Positions 1 through 11,635 are shown, numbered from the stretch's first letter. The stretch is 64,000 nt of DNA from Coccinella septempunctata (GCF_907165205.1 NC_058193.1:18737521-18801520), one strand, 5' to 3'. Numbers and translations are program-made. The notes: generated by a model from the letters alone, not told the origin.

Positions 1-110
1 TTGCAGTTGCAGAGGCGGTACGCCTCTCTGGTCGGTCGGCCTTGGGGTTGTCCAGCAGGGTTCTGACGTTCCATGCTGCAAAATCTATTTGCTTTTCATT
101 GGTGGTTGTA
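1..110 (-). pseudogene. LINE endonuclease N-terminus (cut by window edge)
   Basis: Reading the minus strand from about 110 down to 1 gives the start of an apurinic-type endonuclease of a non-LTR retrotransposon. The motif AAWNVRTLLDNPKADRP is typical of the first residues of such ORFs in an RTE-like family found in many animals. The frame continues to the left edge, so the rest of the element would lie outside the window. The family assignment rests on one short motif. Positions 110-560 on the same strand look like its 5' leader but show no coding signal. Confidence 0.55.
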
Positions 111-600
111 CTATGATTCACTCGCTCAGGCACCCTCCCCCGGAGATCCGAATGGGAGTGTATTTTACCTCCGGATACAAATTTTGTCCTGTTCGACTGA
201 TCCATCTTTTTGTAGGAGCTGCGTTAGAGGGTGTTTTAAAGCTGCACTGGTAACGCTGTCAGTGCAACTTTGGTTGCGGTTTCGACTAGATTTTCTTGTG
301 GCAGAGGTATCCTGAGACGACAAGGTCTAAGACTTAACGCAACGCAGAGAGCCATTTCCTGCTCAAGCCAATGTTTAGGCTAGGTAATTGTGGGAAACAG
401 AGTTATGCCACTTATATTCGGTAGCCAGAGCCTCGTTCGTAAGAACAGGGTGCACCGCGAGTAGGTGAGGTTGACATTTGAGATGTACAAGGAAATTCCT
501 AGTACGTAAATGGATTTTCATTCTTTCACAATCTGCTCTACATGTTTCGCCCTATGAAGGCATCATCAGGAGCTTCGTCTAGAATATACAGATTATGCAC
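111..600 (-). other. Probable 5' leader of the LINE; no gene seen
   Basis: No convincing coding frame on either strand. The minus strand around 535-577 carries CTGATGATGCC followed by GGGCGAAAC, a layout that resembles a degenerate hammerhead core. The short plus-strand ORF at 73-315 has no recognisable domain and lies over the LINE antisense. Confidence 0.3.
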
Positions 601-982
601 AACATATAGTTTCCAATATCATAAAATTGAATGACATGAAAAAAATTTCCCCTCAAGCTCTGAAATGTCCAAATTTCTCAACATTTTAACAATCTAACCT
701 AAATTAAACTGACAACGTCGAACACGCATATTAGTTGGAAATTTATTATTTGAGAGGAAAGGCTATAAAACGCATCCTTCCCGGTTACACCTCAATTGGC
801 TCACATCTAAACGAGGCTCATTCCTTATGGATGATTCAAAAGCAGGTGATTGAGTGAATTTTCTCGGCAAACAGAGGTGTCAATAAGCATTCATCAATAC
901 AATTCGCCAATCATAAGTCCATAGTCTGTGGTAGTTTTACATACTTCTGGTATTTCTTCTTTACTACAAAGAATTTTTTCAG
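601..982. other. Non-coding; upstream of the first visible receptor exon
   Basis: AT-rich sequence with no recognised gene. It ends with a polypyrimidine tract and CAG that form the splice acceptor of the odorant receptor exon at 983. The missing N-terminal exon(s) of that gene were not identified here. Confidence 0.4.
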
Positions 983-1503
983 GTGCTGATTAATTTATGG
1001 ACCGTTTTGCTCAAGTACAAAGAAATAATGTCATTCTCTGATGTTTTCCAATTATTAAGATGCCCAGTGAACGAGAAAATTATCGGAGCTGAAAAATACA
1101 GAGAAGTTCGCTGGACAGTTTTTTTCTTAAAGTTTATCGTACTTGTGGATTATGGATTAGCATTGATTGCTGCATTTGGATTCACTTTATCTCCCGAATA
1201 TTTCAACACCAGAACCTATTTAGCCGTATGGCTACGTGAAAATTTTCCTGAATACTCTGAAAGAATTCTATTTGTAATTCATATGTCAAATTTCCCAGTG
1301 GCTTTGGTGCTTTGTGCTCTTTCTATTGCCATGTCGTATTTCGGGTACAATGCTGTATTGCTGCTTATTTTCATGAATCAGGCTGTTGCAGGGATTTGTT
1401 CATCAAGTATTCAGCCGAGTGAACGTGTCTCATCAGGACTTTATCAACGCTCTATCAAAGCAAAATTGAAAGTATGCATTATGTTACATATTCTTGCCAT
1501 CAG
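983..1503 (+). CDS. Odorant receptor, first visible exon
   Basis: This is the first exon I can see of an insect seven-transmembrane odorant receptor, a dendritic membrane protein that forms ligand-gated cation channels with the co-receptor Orco. The exon starts right after a TTTTTTCAG acceptor and runs open from GTG (valine), so it is not a true start and one or more upstream exons are missing. It encodes two hydrophobic spans (about residues 45-67 and 105-140 of this part) and the KLKVCIMLHILAI segment that precedes the fifth membrane span in this family. It ends in phase 2 at CAG/GTGAGT. With the four downstream exons it gives 319 residues; the family is usually 380-420, so about 70-90 N-terminal residues are missing. 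The internal ATG at 1028 is an unlikely start because the upstream frame is continuous with the acceptor. Confidence 0.82.
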
Positions 1504-2067
1504 GTGAGTACATTCATAGTCCGATAGAAATATATCTTTAAACTAAAATATTCTTCGGATCCAAATCTGTTAGTAATTGAATTAATGAAAATTTGCACCA
1601 ATCGTCTTCATAGACAAAACATTCGAAAAATCTTAATTGAAAATATGTAGCATATACTTAAAAAAAGGGAGATTTTGTGTCACAATAAAAAATAACACTC
1701 GCTTTAAACCTACAATTTCTTCTGCGTCTTATTGTTCTCTGGAAATTCTGATTATCAGCGGGCAATTACGGGTCGATGCGGCCATGGACAAATTTATTGT
1801 AGTCTGTAGCTTCGAAGATGTCTTGCTCTGGTTAAACATGTTTATAGGTATTTTAATTTTTGAAAATATTTATACTTTTCTATATTTATTTTGGGATTTT
1901 TATTTCACGTCAACAACTGTGCCGGAAATTCGCAGTCCATTTATCAGATAGAAATGCTGAGGGGTCCAAAATATTCATAAAAATCTTACTTCTTTAGGTG
2001 TAAACTGATTTCAAAAATTCAACAAAAAAAAACTGAACAAAGAAAATAACACATTGAAATTCGAGTA

Positions 2068-3625
2068 CACCGACTTATTTAAGATAGGATTAACGTCAAA
2101 TCGGTGATTGCTACGGTAACGGTTCTGGAAATCAGAGAAATAATCAAGTATTAACGAACATTTTTTGACAATTCTAAAAACCATTCAAATTTTGCATTTT
2201 GTATCATGTGAAACAATTTCACCCAATCATTTCAACATTACACTGAAAATTACTATGACAACGTGACAAAATGTCACGTTTTGGCAATGCGGATGTTTAA
2301 AGTATAAATGAGCTAATCGAAGAAAAAATTCCCAGAAATACAACCTACAGTCATAAATATATTTGGGGAATATTTACAGAATTTTGCTGCGAACGAAAAT
2401 ATAAATTGAATGAACATGGCAGCTTAGAAGAATTGTCGTTGATACTTAAAGATTGGGCGGTCAATATGAGAGAGAAAGACGGGACCGAATTTAAAGAAGC
2501 AACGGTTAAGACAATGTGGAACGTTTCGTGCAAACTTTTGCAAGAAAAGTACTATTATGACTATAATATTATGATTGACCGGTGACCGGTGACCCATTTA
2601 AAAATATAGTATTCAAACTAGACCGAGATGCTCGCGATGCAATCAGGAAGAAACTACAAGCTGATCAAAGTAAACGTAAGTCCAGTTCACTTTCGTTAAA
2701 TTTGTCTGAAATTAAAAAAATAATATTGCTATGGGATGAAAATACTCCTGAGGGTCTTATGCGAAAATTTTACCATATTGCTTCTGTAGAATTGGCCTGG
2801 CGAGGAGGAGAGGCAAATGCTTGTCTGTTTTTTCAAATCGAGAAAAATAACGATAACTCTCCAACAAATCGCATTCGCATTGAATACATCTAAAGGTGGT
2901 TCTAAAAGCTGTACAAGTTGTAAAAGGTTGGTTTCCAATAGTGAAAAACAAAGCTACCCTGTACGTCTTTTTCATAAAATAATATCAAAACGAGGCGACA
3001 ATATTACCTCATCAAGACTGTTCTTAAAACCAAATCCACTCTGGAAAAATGAAACTGACAAATGGTACGATAATGTACCTGTTGGAAGAAATACTATAAA
3101 TGGATGGACTAAATCTGCTGCGGAGGCAATTGGCTTGAATGTAAAGGACAAAAAAATAACAAATCACTCGAATAGATCAACTGCTGTTAGCGAATTCGCT
3201 AAGAGTGGTGTAGAAGAACAACAATTGCTGAAAATTACTGGTCAAAGCAATCAAAATTCTTTAAAACCATACTTAAATCTCTATAAAGAACACCACAACA
3301 AGATCATAAATAATATGCGTGGTGATAGATCTTCTATAGTAAAGAACAGCAACGAATCTAATGTTGAGTTGAATTTTAATAATTGCACTTTCACTAACTG
3401 TAGGTACTTTCAATAAATAAATAAATGTTTTGTTGTGTTGAGTTATAAATTTTTTTCTCAAAGAATTTTCCGTCGAATATCCCTCGGACATTGTCAAATG
3501 CCTCATAATTTTCTGACAAATTTCTCAAGCTGTAAGCGAGCTTTCGATTTTCATAAAATTATCTCGTCTATTATCAATGTCCTAGGGATATTACTACTGA
3601 TAATCTCGCCTTAAATAAGTCGGTG
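2068..3625. mobile_element. Crypton-like relic bounded by inverted repeats
   Basis: CACCGACTTATTTAAG at 2068-2083 is repeated exactly in inverse orientation at 3610-3625, with a further 7 of 9 matching bases just inside. The 1.56-kb segment between them carries a broken tyrosine-recombinase ORF. No target duplication could be seen, so the true ends may lie a few bases away. Classical Cryptons lack terminal inverted repeats, which makes this arrangement unusual. It lies in an odorant receptor intron. Confidence 0.55.
2299..3416 (+). pseudogene. Crypton-type tyrosine recombinase relic (DUF3504-like)
   Basis: Three consecutive frames on + strand together resemble the tyrosine recombinase of Crypton transposons and the related domain of ZMYM2/QRICH1/KCTD1-type proteins. 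The N-terminal part (2299-2577) has a helical DNA-binding segment with REKDGTEFKEATVK. The second part (2582-2893) has ELAWRGGEANA, which matches the L-R-G-G-E block with the first catalytic Arg. The third part (about 2890-3416) has NHSNRSTAVSEF, equivalent to H-x-x-R, and a downstream KPYL whose Tyr is the candidate nucleophile. A 7-bp tandem duplication (ACCGGTG) at 2578-2591 breaks the first frame, and a second shift lies near 2880. It is therefore not functional as read. Confidence 0.6.
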
Positions 3626-4390
3626 CACACGGCCCTAAATGTTTGATTTGCAATTTAATGGGCGTTATGTAACATAACCCCAACTAATTATGCCAAATAG
3701 CATTTAATGCTATTTTTCATTCCTCTGATATGGTTAGAGTTATACTGCCTTGCTAACAAGAAAAGTTCTAACTGCAAAATGTGATGTACATAATGTAATA
3801 TAATCAAAAATCTACTATGCGAGAAGAGATAAATCAAAACTATGTTTTGCAATAAATTATATTTTTCGACATAATATATAAATTTAAACATAAAGAGTTT
3901 GTTAAAATACTATGTGTTATACAATGAAGAGAAACAAAAACCCCGGATAACTCGTATTTCTCATCGTTCTTCTAGAGAGATATTAAAATTTTTCAATTTT
4001 AATTACTGTTGACTCAGCTTGAGAGTCTTACGAGAAATAATTTAATTGGTCTTGATAATTGAATTTCGAGAAAGAAACGGATACTTTTTTTTACGATATA
4101 GCTTGTCCAAAGACCTTTTGAAGTTAATTCAAAATCATTGCCGCTTGCGTTGGAAGTCTCACATCCGACCATTCAAGAGGAGAGACCTCACCCCAGAGAC
4201 AACTCTGTCTCTGCCTCACCCCCAGCGTGTCAATCTAATACATTTTTAGCAGTTTCGTTTCGGATAATACGCACATCAACCGACTAAAAAAGAAATTTAC
4301 TGGCACAAATAAAGATTTTGTCGAACTTTAGTCAGTCGACTAAAATAAACCTAGGTTTTGCAGGCTAATCCTAAGTTATGCTGTTACCGG
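3626..4390. other. Intronic AT-rich DNA, nothing recognised
   Basis: Between the Crypton-like relic and the palindrome field. No ORF in it has a recognisable motif, and no inverted terminal repeat was found. Confidence 0.35.
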
Positions 4391-4399
4391 CAATGTGTT

Positions 4400-5930
4400 T
4401 AATCCGGCATTCTTACAATGCCTAGTAATTGCATAGAATGCCTGAAAAGTTCAGGCAATATATGAAATATTATTCATTTCATACATTACCTAGGCATTCT
4501 ATAGAATACCAAACGTCTAGCAGGCACTGTGTTTAGGTAAAATCGTATTAAAGAGGAAAGACTTTGACGATTTGAAGGACGCATTCGTTTGTTGCGAATT
4601 CAGCCTAAATGGCAGGCCGATCAACGAGTGTCTCTGATGTTCAAGAGGAAATGAAAATAAAAAAAAATTAATCTTTCAATCATAAAATAATTTCAATTAC
4701 ATATCACAAAATATAATAGGTACTACATACCCATTCAGATAAGATAATGAATTCACACTTGAATCATTTCATTTAAAACATTTTCCCAGCAGACTAGCAG
4801 GCATTCTATATAATGCCTATGTCGAAGTCTTATTGAGAAATCAGTCATTTTATAATACGCCTAGGATTTTTCAATACGACTAGGCATATTGCAATATCAC
4901 AGCAATAATCCAGGATTTCACAGTTTGACTGACAATTTGAGGCGTATTATAATACGCCTGCTGCTCATTAGGCTTATTATTATCAAAATTCAAAAACGCG
5001 CGAATACTTTGGATTCTGATTGATTATACTCATCGTATGGTAAAAGGACTGACGGCTTGTCATGCTAATTGTGCAATCTATGCAAAAATGAAGAAATAGT
5101 GATAATGACCAAAAAACAGAGTAGTAATAGTGTAATATAATGGACCAAAATAGACTGCAGAAAAAATGCTGAACGTGAGTAATAAGAAATTGAAACTTCT
5201 CGAAATAGGTCAAACCGTAGCAATAGAAGTTCCTAGATAGAGGACCTCTGGATTCCAAAAATATCTTAGGAACCATAGTAAAAATCTTCAAAGACGTTCA
5301 CCAAATTGGTACCATCCATGGACTGTTAAACCGATGGTTTCGAGAGATGATATTGCCACAGTAATGAAGTGATTAATATTCCAGAGAATAGGGTAATTTC
5401 CTCAAGGGAAGCTTTAAGATTATTTCCAAAATTCGAAGGACCGGGACTCAAAGAGTGTTCTCGGAAACCAAATCAAATCCCATATGAAATTTAAATATAC
5501 AAGCAAATGTGATAAGGGTGGACCATGTTGTAATAAATAATCAAAACCTATAATTCTTTATTTTTTTGTCTATAAGGGATTTCTATGATTTGCCTGGTAC
5601 ACTGCCAGTCGTATTATAATACGACGTATTTTATACATTCAAAATCTAAAAACATCACGTACAATAACAATAAGACTAAGAAGCGTCAGGCGTATTATAA
5701 CACGTCTTAAATAATCAGTCATATTGTCCGATTTTCATTTACTTTGTTAGTTTTACAATTCGCCTAGTCATATTGAAAAAGCCTAGGCGTATTATAATAA
5801 GACTGATATTATGATAAGCCTGCGACACCTAGATAAAGTATGAAATGGACAAACGCATTCGTATTATTTCATACATTGCCAAGAAGGCCCAGGCATTCTT
5901 TACATTGCCTTTTGCCTAGGCATCGTATAA
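4400..5930. repeat. Field of short palindromes (GGC...GCC type)
   Basis: At least eight near or perfect palindromes of 17-22 bp with the same design occur in 1.5 kb: 4406-4422, 4492-4510, 4799-4818, 4940-4959 (AGGCGTATTATAATACGCCT, perfect), 5608-5625 (GTCGTATTATAATACGAC, perfect), 5688-5708, 5783-5804 and 5891-5910. They fall in two clusters (4.4-5.0 and 5.6-5.9 kb) around a segment with no recognisable coding content. Two variants exist, one with GGCATT and one with GGCGTA/GTCGTA arms. This could be a non-autonomous element built of subterminal repeats. Confidence 0.5.
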
Positions 5931-6152
5931 GGGGCCTGAAATAAACACTCAAATATGTTAACTGAAAACATATCGCACCTTGCGATGGACATACTATACC
6001 TATCTCATCAAAATCTGTAATGAATGTTGATCATTTGTGACGTTGATTACAATTTGTTACATTGTTAGTTCATAAATCAGATGAAGAAAAAGATAATGAT
6101 GATTTATTGAATATTATGAATTTCCAAATTTAAAAAAATAACTTATTTGCAG

Positions 6153-6252
6153 AATGAGCCATAAGGCAGCCGAAATAATTTACGTTCCTATGATTGCTTT
6201 TTCTGTGGGTGGTGTCATATTAGGAGGATCTTTACTTCTTGAATTCTTCACG
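6153..6252 (+). CDS. Odorant receptor, internal exon
   Basis: The exon follows a TTATTTGCAG acceptor and ends before GTGGGT. The A at 6153 completes an Arg codon split from the previous exon, and the exon ends in phase 0. It encodes one long hydrophobic span (VPMIAFSVGGVILGG) that matches the position of membrane span five. The 4.6-kb intron before it holds a Crypton-like relic and a field of palindromes. Confidence 0.82.
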
Positions 6253-6649
6253 GTGGGTATTTATGTTGAACCACTTTATACAAATAACTCTTCACACCTT
6301 CTTAGGAATTTCTCAACGTTTTTTTATATCATATTTTTTCACGATTTAATGAAAACAAGTGTAGAATACGATAGGTAATTTCTTCTAAATATTTCAACTT
6401 AGTCACTCACAACTGCATTACACATCAGCTTATCACTCCATTCTTTCATCTACTACATGGATATATCACAACATTTCAGGAGAATTTGTGAAAAGCTATA
6501 ACTTGGATATGGGCCTAATAGTTGGAGAGCCCAAGAGGGAAATTCCGGATTTAATCGAGCTTCAGATTAATATAAGGAGAGATACCTTGGACCCTGTAGA
6601 GTACCTCTACCAAAAATTAGACCTGTATAAGGTTTATTTTCGGAATTAG

Positions 6650-7225
6650 AAAATTTGATCATGTATTCCATAAGTTAGTTGAGTTGAGTTGGCTTCCTAT
6701 GAGACTTCGTTTTAACTTTCATGCGCTTTGTACATTCCATAAAATAATTGTGAATAAAATACCACCTTATCTCTTCAATAGGTTGCAGTACAGAACTGAT
6801 GTCCACAATGTTAACATTAGACATAGAGGCTTACTTACATGCCCTCACCATCGAACCTCAACCTTTCAGAGAAGTTTTAGATACAACATCTATAAATTGT
6901 ATAATGAGATTCCTTACGACTTTAAACAACTTAAAGATAGTAGATTCAAGAATAAAATCAGAGAATACTTGCTCAGTGGTTCGGTATAACACTTTTCAGT
7001 CTCCGAGAAGGCAAGAAAATGAATAATATATTTTTTTTTTCTGTTTTATTTTTTGCTCTATTATTCTTCTTGTGTTTATTATTATTATTCGGGATGGATT
7101 GCACACATAATTTTTTATTCATGTAAAAACAAGGGTTAAGTGGTAGAACACCTTTGGGTGAACTTCCCCTTGAGATTTCTGTAAAAGGAATAAAGGCCTT
7201 ATTTATTTTATTTATTTATTTATAT
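6650..7225 (+). mobile_element. 5'-truncated LINE, 3' end with TTTA tail
   Basis: The frame 6653-6989 encodes the extreme C-terminus downstream of a reverse transcriptase: FDHVFHKL, then WLPMRLRFNFHALC, and a final FKNKIREYL, a pattern typical of CR1/Jockey-like ORF2 ends. It is followed by an A/T-rich 3' UTR, an AATAAA, and a (TTTA)n tail at about 7198-7224. The element is truncated at the 5' side, as usual for target-primed integration. Confidence 0.6.
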
Positions 7226-7271
7226 AGGGGGAATTCTCTAGGACAGCCTGTCAGAATAGTAAAAAATACTA

Positions 7272-8270
7272 TAATTGTACATAGTCGAGCGTGTCAGATT
7301 AGGATATCTGTGGTTGATTACCTACATGTCTCTTAATCTGACAATTTAAGCGTGACGAAAATGTGTGATAGGGCGCCAAACTTGCAAAAAAAAGTCATGT
7401 GTACAATCTCGAGCGCGATGGCTTTTTTCATGTATTTAAGCTAATGATTCAAGAATAACGGAAAAAATATAATCTGATAGTTTCAGCAAGCCGAAACAAT
7501 AAAAATTGGCCATGATGAAGGTCACCAAAATGAGTTTTTTTGACTTATGTCCTCTCCTGGGCTTTAATATGGTTTTCGCATTCATTATAAAGTTGTGGGG
7601 CATAACATTTTCTACTTATTTTGTCCGAAGCAATCTTTTCTACGTTTGAACGTTTTCGAGATATGATATGGCGATGAATGTACATTACTGGGTTTCTATA
7701 TTGACCTTGGCCTTTCGCATGTGTGACTATAAGCTCCTCGTCCTTACCACCCTCTAACACGAAAACGGTTGAGAGTATGTAAAATTGCTTCAGACAAAAG
7801 TTGTAACGAATTTTATTATCAACAACTCCCAAGATAAACACAGAAACGATTTTAGATACAGGAAGGGGGATATTTAAAAAAAATGCCTTGTTATGATCTT
7901 CAAACTGTCGCATTAAGAAAACCCCCCAGGATTAGTATCAGATTAATGGGTCATCACGTCTGCAACACCCCATCTGCATGAAAATCTGACACGCTCGAGT
8001 ATGAACAAGTACTTAACGATTGTTTTTTGCATTTTTAAAGGACTGCTGTGAACTTGCTTCACGTCCGAATTGTCAGTTTCTTGAAAAGTAGCTTCCTTCT
8101 GGTCCAATTAACATATCCTCTAAAAATCTGACACGCTCGAAAAAAAGTTTTTTTACCATTTTCAACTTACGGCCAGCTCCTATCGCTGTCAGATCAACAT
8201 GAATTTATTATCAGAGACACGTAAGGCATATACAGTATCTTAATCTGACACGCTCGAGTATGTATACCTG
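7272..8270. mobile_element. TIR element with repeated ACACGCTCGA motifs
   Basis: The left side holds TCGAGCGTGTCAG at 7285-7297. The same sequence in inverse orientation occurs at 7986-7998, 8128-8140 and 8245-8257, with a partial copy at 8374-8387. The outer pair (7278-7340 and 8205-8265) can be aligned as imperfect inverted repeats of roughly 60 bp. The minus-strand ORF at 7545-7913 inside shows no known domain. Likely a non-autonomous DNA transposon; superfamily unknown. Confidence 0.45.
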
Positions 8271-8731
8271 ACGATTTTTTTTACATCTTAGAAAATCTGC
8301 AGACGCTGAAAGTGCATACATCACGGAACCTTTTTTCTTTCTACCTTTTGATCTTCAAAATCCACTAGGTCTCCACGACGCTCGAGTAAATACCGATTTA
8401 GCATCGTCGGCTCCCCAACTATAAGGAAAAAATGTTATATTACACAGTAGTATGCATGCTTTCATAAGTTTCATAAAATACAATTATTTTGAAGTACCTA
8501 CTTGCACTATAGGATGAGATTTTTTTCAAAAAAGAAAAAAGTTTGTTCGAGAGCCAGTTTGTTGCACAACTTGTCTCTCCATGAACGAGTCTAAATTTTA
8601 AATTAGCCATTGAAGTAGTGTAATATAATGTTATTTATAAAATTATTAATTTTCGTTTGTTGAAGCGGCCATAAAATAATTGAAAAACTATGGAAATATA
8701 GTAAGGTGAACGCATCTATTAATCTAAGACC

Positions 8732-8886
8732 TGGTTGCTCAGTTCGGGATTAAAGTTGAGCCTAGATTAATTTTGACATTTCCGTTCAATTCTGTCAGGT
8801 TAATTCGGGATTAACTCAAATCTCGGCTTAATCCTGAACTGAACCAAAGAGTATCAACTGTTGTTACTCTTTGACTGAACAACCGG
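8732..8886. repeat. Small fold-back element
   Basis: GGTTGCTCAGTTCGGGATTAA on the left faces TTAATCCTGAACTGAACC and a terminal AACAACC on the right, so the segment can fold on itself. It is probably a palindromic MITE. No coding content. Confidence 0.4.
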
Positions 8887-9339
8887 GCGTAAGGTTGATC
8901 TTCATTCACTTCCCAAACGCACTTAACAAATCAGAATTCGTTTATACTCTACATCCATGATGCGGTCACCTTACTATATCTGTTGGAAATTGGGTTGGTT
9001 TTTCTTCAATGAAACGCACTTTGTTAAACAATCCGTATATCGATTCAATCGATATAACGGAGGTCGATCTATACTCTCAATGAATATCAAACCAGAACTA
9101 ACTAAAACGAAGAGAAATATCATATTCCTAAAAGATGCTTATTTACAGTATAGGTTCCAATAGCAAAGTATTTGGTTCACACAAAGTCGAACGCTGCTGG
9201 GATTTGTCATTCAACACTTTGACCGCCAGCACTAATATTGTCGACTAATAAACAAATCGCATTTGACATATTTATTGTTGACGAGAATTCTGAATGAGTA
9301 AGGGATTTGGTTTTACTTTGCTCTGGTGAATTTATCTCA

Positions 9340-9909
9340 ACAATATCTTTCCATAAAATTGTTTCATGGCCGTTTCATCAAACGAAGTGGAGTGATTTGC
9401 CGAAGAATAACCGTGTCCGGCTCGGTAGGGTTCTATAGAAAACTCTTCTTGCAACCGCTGTTTTGAACGTCTCCTGTTGTCGTAGATGATCCACTTTTCA
9501 TCACACGTGACGATCCCATTCCGAAAAGGTTCGTTTTGGTTGCGCAAAAGAAAAGAAAAACAGACCTCAAAACGTGACAATTTCTGTCGATCGTTCAAAT
9601 CGTGGGGCGCCCACTTTTCGGGCTTTTTGACCTTTCCAATACGTTTTAATCACGCACCGTATTTGATAGATCGGTCTCCACCAGGAACCTCAAATCCTCG
9701 TCCTGGATGACTTTAGGACGACCACTTCGGGGCTCTACTTCGAGGCTAAAATCTTCGTAACGAAATTTCACAAACCAACGCCGAACAGAGCGTTCATTAA
9801 CACTGTCATTGCCAAATGCCTGGTTAATTTTTTGGGCTGTTTTGGCAGCGCTTTGCTTCAATTTGAATTTGTAGAGAAAAATTGGCCGAAAATCGCTTAA
9901 CGACATCAT
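9340..9909 (-). pseudogene. Mariner transposase relic
   Basis: The minus strand encodes pieces of a mariner transposase. The first part (9909-9650) has the N-terminal helix-turn-helix region: KLKQSAAKTAQKINQAF, RSVRRWFVKFR and EPRSGRP. The second (about 9640-9480) has GKVKKPEKWAPHDLNDRQ and CDEKWIIYDN, which holds the first catalytic Asp. The frame then degenerates, and the second and third catalytic acidic residues are not present. At least one stop and a frame change interrupt it. Terminal inverted repeats were not identified. Confidence 0.75.
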
Positions 9910-10700
9910 ATAGTTATACCTGAAAAAAAGATGAAAAAATTTAAATTTGGAAAAAAAATATCAGCATCAATGTGCAGAGAACAAAATTATCTATCGATCG
10001 GTATATACTAGGACACCGTATAATGAATATTTATTGAGATATGGAGCTACAAAATGACATTAAAGCGGACCAAACTCTCGTAACACCTAATACCTTCCAT
10101 TTTCTTTTACATTTCCCAGGAATTTTCGTATGTACCGTCCTCCGAGTCCCTACGCTAGTAAGCAGTACCTGCATGACTCTATAGAGATAGTTTCGTCCAA
10201 TTGGAAGGTGAAATAAATTGAATTGAATTCAATCAGATCTCGAGGGGTACTTATAATACTTATGATAATTCTCACCAGATACTACTAGTACCTAATTAGG
10301 ATACGTCACTTTTGAGCGTTTTCAATCGGATTGGGTGTTGTGCTGCTCTGATGAGGTCAAATGAGACCGAAACCATGGTCAGCACCTACTCTTCTTCGAT
10401 GAAGCTTTCTCCCTGTCGCGATCTCGACGATGACAAATTGGCTTGTTTGATTCAGAACCGAGTTCAGAACGTAACACTTGTTGATATTCATATCAGGATG
10501 TGATTATAAATTGTATCTCAAACTTAGCAAGCAGCGAACAACACAGTTTAACTCACACTCTCTTCCTCTACCAAGACCAAACTTCTGCAAGGTACATTAA
10601 TAGTTTCAGAGCACTATGTATGCTTCACAAAGGAGGAAAATTCTAATCATTTTACAGTCAGTTTAATGTGTTTGATATAATTAATATCCTTTTATTGCAG
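9910..10700. other. Intronic DNA, nothing recognised
   Basis: No coding, TIR or tandem signal that I can support before the acceptor of the receptor exon at 10701. Confidence 0.35.
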
Positions 10701-10811
10701 AACGACTCATCCGAAATGAGCAATCAATATTTAGGAATCATTTGTTTTACGCTAGCTGGAACCATTTCATCTTCCTTATATGTATCATCGGGACAACATT
10801 TAAAGAACGAA
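10701..10811 (+). CDS. Odorant receptor, internal exon
   Basis: A 37-codon exon between TTTTATTGCAG and GTAAGT, phase 0 at both ends. It encodes the sixth hydrophobic span (YLGIICFTLAGTIS) followed by SSGQHLKNE, which matches the conserved G-x-x-L/V-x-x-E segment leading into the C-terminal domain of insect odorant receptors. The preceding intron carries a LINE tail, a TIR element and a mariner relic. Confidence 0.85.
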
Positions 10812-10988
10812 GTAAGTCATTTCAATAAATTATTTATTTGCTTTCGTCTGAAAGCACCATGCATTAGCATTGTCATGGGTACGGTCAAAAAGTAGGTATT
10901 ATTCACTAACTTGTTTTCTGCAAATGATAGGTATCTACAGAATGTTCCACCGAAAATATGTCTTCGTCACTTTGAAGGTCTCATCCAA

Positions 10989-11635
10989 AGGCGCGTATAC
11001 ATCTGAGCAAAATAGCCGAATGAGCACGCCGCGCCGCACCGAATGAGCGTTTATGCGGACAATTTTTCTTTCCGACGCACGAACAGCATGATCATGTGTT
11101 CGGAGCCGCTCCAACGGATGTGTCAGTTGAGTGCTTACGAACGTAAACGATGGAAACTTAGAAAAAAGGAATCATTCTATGTATTCTATGTTCTAAGGAT
11201 GGAAAACTTGGGTTGTGCTAGTGCCTCTTTCATAATTCTGTACAAGTTGCTAAAGAAGAAGAGACGACGGCGTACTAGATGGTCTTCACGATTATATCTA
11301 TAAGGAAGTCGAGACCTTAGCCTCAACAACACTTTTTTTGCACGACATTCAGAGTGAGGGCGGCAAAATTGGGCGGTTTTCATACTATTTTATTGAATTC
11401 ATACACGTTTCTTGCGAGAAATCTATATTTATATGTGTGCGTTCGGTTCGAGGCAAAGATGTCAACTGAACCCGCCCACACTGAGCACAGATTTTCTTTG
11501 ATGGACCGACAAATTGCGGATCGGCTCCGCGCAACATGAGCGCGTTCGGTGCGGTGTGTTTTGTCCGTCCACATCTGAATGCTCATTCGGCGCGATGTGC
11601 TCATTCGGCTGTTTTGCTCAGATATGTACGCGGCT
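10989..11635. mobile_element. PIF/Harbinger-type non-autonomous element, copy A
   Basis: The ends are inverted repeats of about 45 bp: AGGCGCGTATACATCTGAGC at the left and GCTCAGATATGTACGCGGCT at the right. The 3-bp CAA flanks both sides (10986-10988 and 11636-11638), the size expected for Harbinger. The interior carries a fragment with LLKKKRRRRTRWSSRLYL, resembling the R/W-rich N-terminal region of HARBI1-type nucleases (frame 11043-11303), which ends early. It lacks a full nuclease. Confidence 0.6.

Noticed and set aside
535..577. A true hammerhead ribozyme on the minus strand
   Set aside because: The CTGATGA and GAAAC core parts are present, but stem II pairs poorly and the cleavage-site stem could not be found.
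1637..1951. Plus-strand ORF inside the first receptor intron
   Set aside because: Does not start with ATG-supported context, has no domain, and the receptor splices across it.
7545..7913. 122-codon minus-strand ORF
   Set aside because: Lies inside a TIR element with repeated motifs, shows no domain, and low-complexity composition explains its length.
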